A model generated the notes under the pieces. That model saw nothing but the letters and a program-made list of their open reading frames with translations. It was not told where the DNA came from and did no database searches. The position numbers and the translations under genes were made by a program. A stretch of DNA of 64,000 nt from Leifsonia shinshuensis (GTDB lineage: Bacteria > Actinomycetota > Actinomycetes > Actinomycetales > Microbacteriaceae), in NCBI RefSeq assembly GCF_014217625.1, contig NZ_CP043641.1, positions 4,154,001 to 4,218,000 of the forward strand, written 5' to 3'. This document shows, in pieces, positions 59,664 through 64,000 of the stretch (within the stretch, counting starts at the first letter, position 1; the number at the start of each line of letters is the position of its first letter).

Positions 59664-61565
59664 ATGCAGTTCCACCACCACGGCTATGTTTCCGGCGACC
59701 CCCACGTGCTGCCCGCGGCCGGGCCGGCCTGGTCTCCGGAGCTGCCGGAGGTCATGGACGTGCTCGTCGTCGGCTCCGGGCCGGCCGGGATGGTCGCCGC
59801 CGCCCAGCTCGCGCAGTTCCCCGGCGTGAGCACCCGGCTGGTGGAGCGCCGCGGCGGGAGGCTGGAGATCGGGCAGGCCGACGGCATCCAGGCCCGCAGC
59901 GTGGAGACCTTCCAGGCGTTCGGCTTCGCCGAGCGGATCACCGCGGAGGCGTACCGGATCACCGAGATGGCGTTCTGGAAGCCGGACCTGGCCGACCCCA
60001 CCCGGATCGTGCGGGCGGCCCGCGCGGCGGACGACCCGACCGGGATCAGCGAGTTCCCCCACCTGCTGGTCAACCAGGCGCGCGTGCTCGACTACTTCAG
60101 CGAATTCATGGGCAACGGCCCTACGCGGATGCGGCCCGACTACGGCTGGGAGTTCCGCGGCCTCCGGGTGGAGGACGAGGGCGAGTACCCGGTCGCGGTG
60201 ACGCTCGCGCGCACCACGGGTGAGAACGCGGGCGAGGAGCGGGTGGTCCACGCCAAGTACGTGGTCGGCGCGGACGGCGCGCGCAGCAAGGTGCGCGAGT
60301 CGATCGGCTGCACGCTCGCGGGCGACCAGGCCAACCACGCCTGGGGCGTGATGGACGTGCTCGCGGTCACCGACTTCCCCGACATCCGCACCAAGTGCTC
60401 GATCCAGTCCGAGTACGGCAACATCCTGCTCATCCCGCGCGAGGGCGGCTACCTGTTCCGGATGTACGTGGACCTGGGCTCCGTGGCCGAGGACGATCAC
60501 GGCGCGGTGCGGGCGACCAGCATGGAGCAGATCATCGCGAAGGCGAACGAGATCCTGCACCCGTACACGCTCGACGTGCGCAACGTCGCCTGGCACAGCG
60601 TCTACGAGGTCGGCCACCGGCTGACCGACCGGTTCGACGACATCCCGCTCGACGCGCTCGGGTCGCGGACGCCGCGCGTGTTCATCGCGGGCGACGCCTG
60701 CCACACGCACAGCGCGAAGGCCGGGCAGGGGATGAACGTGTCCATCCAGGACGGCTTCAACCTCGGCTGGAAGCTCGGCCACGTGCTGCAGGGCCGGAGC
60801 CCGGAGTCGCTGCTGGCGACCTACTCGGCGGAGCGGCACGTGGTCGCCAAGAACCTGATCGACTTCGACAAGGAGTGGTCGACGCTGATGGCCACCAAGC
60901 CGGAGGATCTGAAGGACCCGTCCGAGCTGGAGGACTTCTACGTGCGCACCGCGGAGTTCCCGGCCGGGTTCCTGACCGAGTACGCCCCGTCCCTGATTGT
61001 CGGGGAGCCGGAGCACCAGGGGCTCGCGACGGGCTTCCCGATCGGCAAGCGGTTCAAGTCGCCGATCGTGGAGCGCGTCTGCGACACCAACCCGGTTCAC
61101 CTCGGGCACCACGCGACGGCGGACGGCCGCTGGCGGATCTACGTGTTCGCCGACGCCGCGCCGGCGGGGGAGGGGGCGCTGGTGCCGGCGTTCGCGGACT
61201 GGCTGACGACCTCGCCGCAGTCGCCGCTCGCCGCGAGCCCGCGAGACGCCGACGTGGACGCGTGGTTCGACGTGAAGGTCGTCTACCAACAGGATCACAC
61301 GGGCGTCGACCTCGGCCGGGTGCCGGAGGCGTTCCTGCCGCGCACCGGGCCGTTCGACCTGATCGACTACGAGAAGGTGTACGCGATCGCGCCGGGCGAC
61401 GACGTGTTCGACGCGCGCGGCGTCGACCGCGACGGCGTCATCGTGGTGGTGCGGCCGGATCAGTACGTGGCGCAGGTGCTGCCGCTGGAGCAGTACACCG
61501 AGCTGGGGCAGTTCTTCGCGCCGATCCTGGCGGTGCGCGAGGAGGCGGAGGCTCCGGCGGTCTGA
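59664..61565 (+). CDS. mobA: FAD-dependent 3-hydroxybenzoate 4-monooxygenase (MobA-like)
   Basis: 633 residues. The FAD dinucleotide fold is DVLVVGSGPAGMVAAAQLA (about 32-50); the second FAD motif is VFIAGDACHTHSAKAGQGMN. Intermediate landmarks (IGQADGIQARSVETFQAFGFA, WGVMDVLAVTDFPDIRTK) and a C-terminal thioredoxin-like dimerisation domain ending VVVRPDQYVAQVLPL closely follow 3-hydroxybenzoate 4-hydroxylase of the phenol hydroxylase family. The product would be protocatechuate. Substrate is inferred from remembered similarity; a related hydroxyarene is possible. GAGGAG precedes the ATG. An IclR gene and a transporter follow. Confidence 0.82.
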   Translation: MQFHHHGYVSGDPHVLPAAGPAWSPELPEVMDVLVVGSGPAGMVAAAQLAQFPGVSTRLVERRGGRLEIGQADGIQARSVETFQAFGFAERITAEAYRITEMAFWKPDLADPTRIVRAARAADDPTGISEFPHLLVNQARVLDYFSEFMGNGPTRMRPDYGWEFRGLRVEDEGEYPVAVTLARTTGENAGEERVVHAKYVVGADGARSKVRESIGCTLAGDQANHAWGVMDVLAVTDFPDIRTKCSIQSEYGNILLIPREGGYLFRMYVDLGSVAEDDHGAVRATSMEQIIAKANEILHPYTLDVRNVAWHSVYEVGHRLTDRFDDIPLDALGSRTPRVFIAGDACHTHSAKAGQGMNVSIQDGFNLGWKLGHVLQGRSPESLLATYSAERHVVAKNLIDFDKEWSTLMATKPEDLKDPSELEDFYVRTAEFPAGFLTEYAPSLIVGEPEHQGLATGFPIGKRFKSPIVERVCDTNPVHLGHHATADGRWRIYVFADAAPAGEGALVPAFADWLTTSPQSPLAASPRDADVDAWFDVKVVYQQDHTGVDLGRVPEAFLPRTGPFDLIDYEKVYAIAPGDDVFDARGVDRDGVIVVVRPDQYVAQVLPLEQYTELGQFFAPILAVREEAEAPAV

Positions 61566-61593
61566 GGCTCCGGCGGTCCGAGTCGCGGCCGGC

Positions 61594-62349
61594 TCAGCGC
61601 AGCTCGCCGGCCACGACCGCGGCCGCCTGGCCGAGCCGTTCGCCGATCGCGGCGACATCCCGCCCGTTCGCGACGTACACGACCGCGAGCGCGGCGAGCG
61701 GCTGGCCGTGCACGACGAGCGGCACCGCCACCGACGCCAGGCCGGGGATGACCTCGTCGTGGGAGGTCGCGAAGCCGCGTCCGCGGGCCTGAAGCGCCTC
61801 GTCGCGCGGGTGGCCGTCGGGCAGCTCCGCCCATTGCGGCTCGCTGAGCACCGACTGGAGGGCGATGCCCGGCGCGCCGGTGGTGATCGGGTGCCGCGTC
61901 CCCGGCCGCTGGGCGACGGCGGCGTGCGCGTGCGACGGTTCGATGCTGACCAGGGTGACGACCTCCCCGCGGTCGAGGACGGCGAGGAAGGCGGTCATGC
62001 CGAGCTCGTTGGCCACGGCGCCGAGCTCCGGGACGGCGGCGGACTGGAGGTCGCGCGAGACGGCGCGCGCGAGGGTCGCCATGCGCGGCCCGAGCAGCGC
62101 GGCCCCGGCCGGGTTGCGGACGACGAGGCCGTGGTCCTCGAGCGTGCGGAGGATCCGGTAGACGATCGAGCGGTGCACGCCGAGGGCGGCGGCGAGCTCG
62201 GCGATGGTGAGCGGGCGGTCGGCGTCGGCCAGCGCCTCCAGGACGCGGATGCCGCGGGAGAGCGTCTGCGAGTGCGGGGCCGGGGCGCCGGGCGCACTCG
62301 GTGAGTCCGATGCGTCCGGTGCGCCCGCGTCCTCAGGTGTGCTCTCCAT
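61594..62349 (-). CDS. IclR family transcriptional regulator
   Basis: 251 residues. The N-terminal winged helix is SRGIRVLEALADADRPLTIAELAAALGVHRSIVYRILRTLEDHGLV, and the C-terminal effector-binding GAF-like domain includes TTGAPGIALQSVLSEPQW and GLASVAVPLVVHGQPLAALAVVYV. IclR regulators commonly control aromatic catabolism and bind the pathway substrate. It lies between the monooxygenase and the MHS transporter and is divergent from the latter. The start is uncertain: Met 62349 or 62367. Confidence 0.88.
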   Translation of the reverse strand: MESTPEDAGAPDASDSPSAPGAPAPHSQTLSRGIRVLEALADADRPLTIAELAAALGVHRSIVYRILRTLEDHGLVVRNPAGAALLGPRMATLARAVSRDLQSAAVPELGAVANELGMTAFLAVLDRGEVVTLVSIEPSHAHAAVAQRPGTRHPITTGAPGIALQSVLSEPQWAELPDGHPRDEALQARGRGFATSHDEVIPGLASVAVPLVVHGQPLAALAVVYVANGRDVAAIGERLGQAAAVVAGELR

Positions 62350-62497
62350 GCGCCCATTCTTTCGCATCGTGCGGGTCGGTCGTGGGCGCGACCGGTGTCC
62401 GCTTCAAATCTGACATGAAACCGTATACAATCGCTGGAGCGTTTCGAGCCAGATCGGCGCGCCCGACGACGACGTCGCACGAAAGAGAGTCCGCCGC

Positions 62498-63898
62498 ATG
62501 AGCCTCCCGAATCACACGCCTCCGGGTTCCGCACCGGAGGCCGCGTTCACCCCCACCGGCAGCTTCGCGGCCGCGACCGATCGCCGCAGGGTCGTGTTCG
62601 CCACCGTCGTCGGCACCACGGTCGAGTGGTACGACTTCTTCGTCTACGCGGCCGCGGCCGGGCTGGTCTTCGGCGAGCTGTTCTTCGAGCCGGCCGGCCC
62701 GCAGTTCGCGACGATCCTCGCGTTCCTGACCGTCGGCATCAGCTTCCTGTTCCGCCCGCTCGGCGCCTTCATCGCCGGTCACCTCGGCGACCGGCACGGG
62801 CGCAGGCTCGTGCTGATGCTCACCCTGGTGACGATGGGCGTCGCGACCGCGCTCGTCGGCCTGCTGCCCACCTACGCTGCGATCGGGATCGCGGCGCCCA
62901 TCCTGCTGATCCTGCTGCGCATCGTGCAGGGCGTCTCCGCCGGCGGCGAGTGGGGCGGCGCCGTCCTGATGGCCGTGGAGCACGCGCCGACCGCCCGCCG
63001 CGGGTTGTTCGGGGTCTCCCCGCAGATCGGCGTCCCGCTCGGCCTGCTGCTGGCGTCGGGGACGATGGCGCTGATGGCGGTGATCGCGCCGGGCCAGGCC
63101 TTCCTGGAGTGGGGCTGGCGGGTGCCGTTCCTGCTCTCGGTCGCGCTCATCCTGGTCGGCCAGTACATCCGCAGGAAGGTCGAGGAGAGCCCGGTGTTCC
63201 GGGAGATCGCGACGCGCAAGGAGCAGACCAGGACGCCGATCGCGCAGCTGTTCCGCAGGCACCTGCCGCTGGTCGTGATCGCGGCGCTGATCTTCGCGGG
63301 CAACAACGCCGTCGGGTACATGACCACGGGCGGCTACATCCAGAACTATGCGACGAACCCGGACGGGCCGCTCGCGCTCGACCGCGGGCCGGTGCTGTGG
63401 GCGGTCGCGGGCTCCGCCGTGACCTGGCTGCTGTCGACCTGGTTCGCGGGGTGGCTGAGCGACCGGATCGGCCGGCGGAACACGTACGTCCTCGGCTGGA
63501 TCGTGCAGCTCTGCGGGGTCTTCCTGCTGTTCCCGCTGGTGGGGCTCGGCAGCGTCGGGTCGCTCTTCGGCGGCATCGCGGTGCTCACTCTCGGCCTCGG
63601 CCTGACGTACGGACCGCAGGCGGCGTACTACGCGGAGCTGTTCCCGGCGTCGATCCGCTTCTCCGGGGTGTCCATCTCCTACGCGATCGGGGCCATCCTC
63701 GGCGGTGCGTTCGCCCCCACGATCGCGGCGGCGCTGGCGCAGGCGACAGGGACGACGTTCTCCGTGACGCTCTACCTCGCGGGGATGACGCTCGTCGGAC
63801 TGGTCGCGACGCTGCTGCTGCGGGATCGCTCCGGCATCCCGCTCGGACCGGATCACGAGGCCGAGCAGGCGGCCTCGCCGATCGTCGGGACGCGGTGA
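62498..63898 (+). CDS. MFS transporter, metabolite:H+ symporter (MHS) family
   Basis: 466 residues with 12 membrane helices. Hallmarks of the MHS group (shikimate/ProP/aromatic acid symporters) are GTTVEWYDFFVYAAAAGLVFGELFF at helix 1, the loop GHLGDRHGRR between helices 2 and 3, RIVQGVSAGGEWGGAVLM in helix 4, RRKVEESPVF after helix 6 and the second-half loop SDRIGRR. It probably imports the aromatic acid used by the monooxygenase. ACGAAAGAGAG lies upstream of the ATG. The spacer to the IclR gene contains AT-rich sequence suited to the promoter. Confidence 0.87.
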   Translation: MSLPNHTPPGSAPEAAFTPTGSFAAATDRRRVVFATVVGTTVEWYDFFVYAAAAGLVFGELFFEPAGPQFATILAFLTVGISFLFRPLGAFIAGHLGDRHGRRLVLMLTLVTMGVATALVGLLPTYAAIGIAAPILLILLRIVQGVSAGGEWGGAVLMAVEHAPTARRGLFGVSPQIGVPLGLLLASGTMALMAVIAPGQAFLEWGWRVPFLLSVALILVGQYIRRKVEESPVFREIATRKEQTRTPIAQLFRRHLPLVVIAALIFAGNNAVGYMTTGGYIQNYATNPDGPLALDRGPVLWAVAGSAVTWLLSTWFAGWLSDRIGRRNTYVLGWIVQLCGVFLLFPLVGLGSVGSLFGGIAVLTLGLGLTYGPQAAYYAELFPASIRFSGVSISYAIGAILGGAFAPTIAAALAQATGTTFSVTLYLAGMTLVGLVATLLLRDRSGIPLGPDHEAEQAASPIVGTR

Positions 63899-63918
63899 GG
63901 CGCTGACGCGGGACCGGG

Positions 63919-64000
63919 TCAGCCCGCTGCCGCGACGAACGCCCGCGAGTACGCCCAGCGCGGCTGGCTCGTCCCCGAGCACATGTAAGCGGGAACGCCC
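63919..64000 (-). CDS. C-terminal end of an unidentified gene running off the window
   Basis: On the minus strand a frame is open from the window edge to TGA (complement of 63919-63921) and encodes a tail including CSGTSQPRWAYSRAFVAAAG, with strongly G/C-biased third positions. Convergent placement after the transporter is reasonable. Only 26 residues are visible, so no function can be given. The plus strand also has an open stretch here ending EYAQRGWLVPEHM, so the call is tentative. Confidence 0.35.
   Translation of the reverse strand, partial: GVPAYMCSGTSQPRWAYSRAFVAAAG

Noticed and set aside
63919..63988. Plus-strand open frame ending in EYAQRGWLVPEHM
   Set aside because: It has no start and would follow the transporter without a signal; the minus-strand frame was preferred, although the choice is uncertain.

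Overview
This 64 kb window has very high GC, with strongly G/C-ending codons, many GTG starts and pervasive TAnnnT promoters. The gene content points to an actinobacterium of the family Microbacteriaceae, and gene order and protein style suggest Leifsonia or a close relative (inference; no database was consulted). Actinobacterial markers include carD, an ECF sigma/RskA pair, mutT1-ppk1, glnR, senX3-regX3, a fused ispDF and an MsiK-type sugar ATPase. Most of the window is ordinary core chromosome.

Layout. 1-7829: end of an aldose epimerase, an SDR/TetR pair with a double operator, a Ca2+/H+ antiporter, a ClC channel, an HtrA-type protease and small envelope proteins. 7844-16308: an 8.4 kb integrative element in the 3' end of a tRNA-Lys gene. 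It is bounded by a 54-bp perfect direct repeat and has paired arm-type sites at both ends and a tyrosine recombinase at the tRNA end. Its cargo is a YefM/YoeB toxin-antitoxin pair, a very large protein (about 1313 aa) fusing a helix-turn-helix domain to a nuclease-like and NTPase-like architecture, a coiled-coil DNA-binding protein, two small membrane proteins and two copies of a palindromic repeat. This is the best candidate for an undescribed system. 16263-28759: tRNA-Lys, a candidate hairpin RNA, sigma/anti-sigma, the pstSCAB phosphate operon with a Pho box, an L,D-transpeptidase, mutT1-ppk1 and glnR. 28907-33301: small conserved genes, nitrobindin, a YgfZ-like protein, phosphoglycerate mutase and a 2H phosphoesterase.

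33312-46385: a complete Firmicutes-style type VII secretion locus (T7SSb): WXG100 protein, EssA-, EsaB-, EssB-, EssC- and EsaA-like proteins. It carries an LXG effector module (two small helical partner proteins, an LXG toxin with a glycine-rich hydrophobic C-terminus and a multi-spanning membrane protein as probable immunity) and a pair of DUF5085-like genes. Finding EssB and EsaA homologues together in a high-GC actinobacterium is unusual. It lies between gpm and phoU-senX3-regX3.

46540-64000: phoU/senX3/regX3 with a three-unit Pho box, carD, ispDF, cysS-rlmB, a DUF4032 kinase-like protein, the MsiK-type ATPase with a structured leader, a DsbA-like protein, tRNA-Thr and an aromatic-acid module (MobA-type 3-hydroxybenzoate 4-monooxygenase, IclR regulator, MHS transporter). 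Phosphate control links pst, ppk1 and phoU/senX3/regX3. A notable global feature is leaderless transcription: more than a dozen genes have a TAnnnT-type -10 element ending exactly 6 nt before the start codon.
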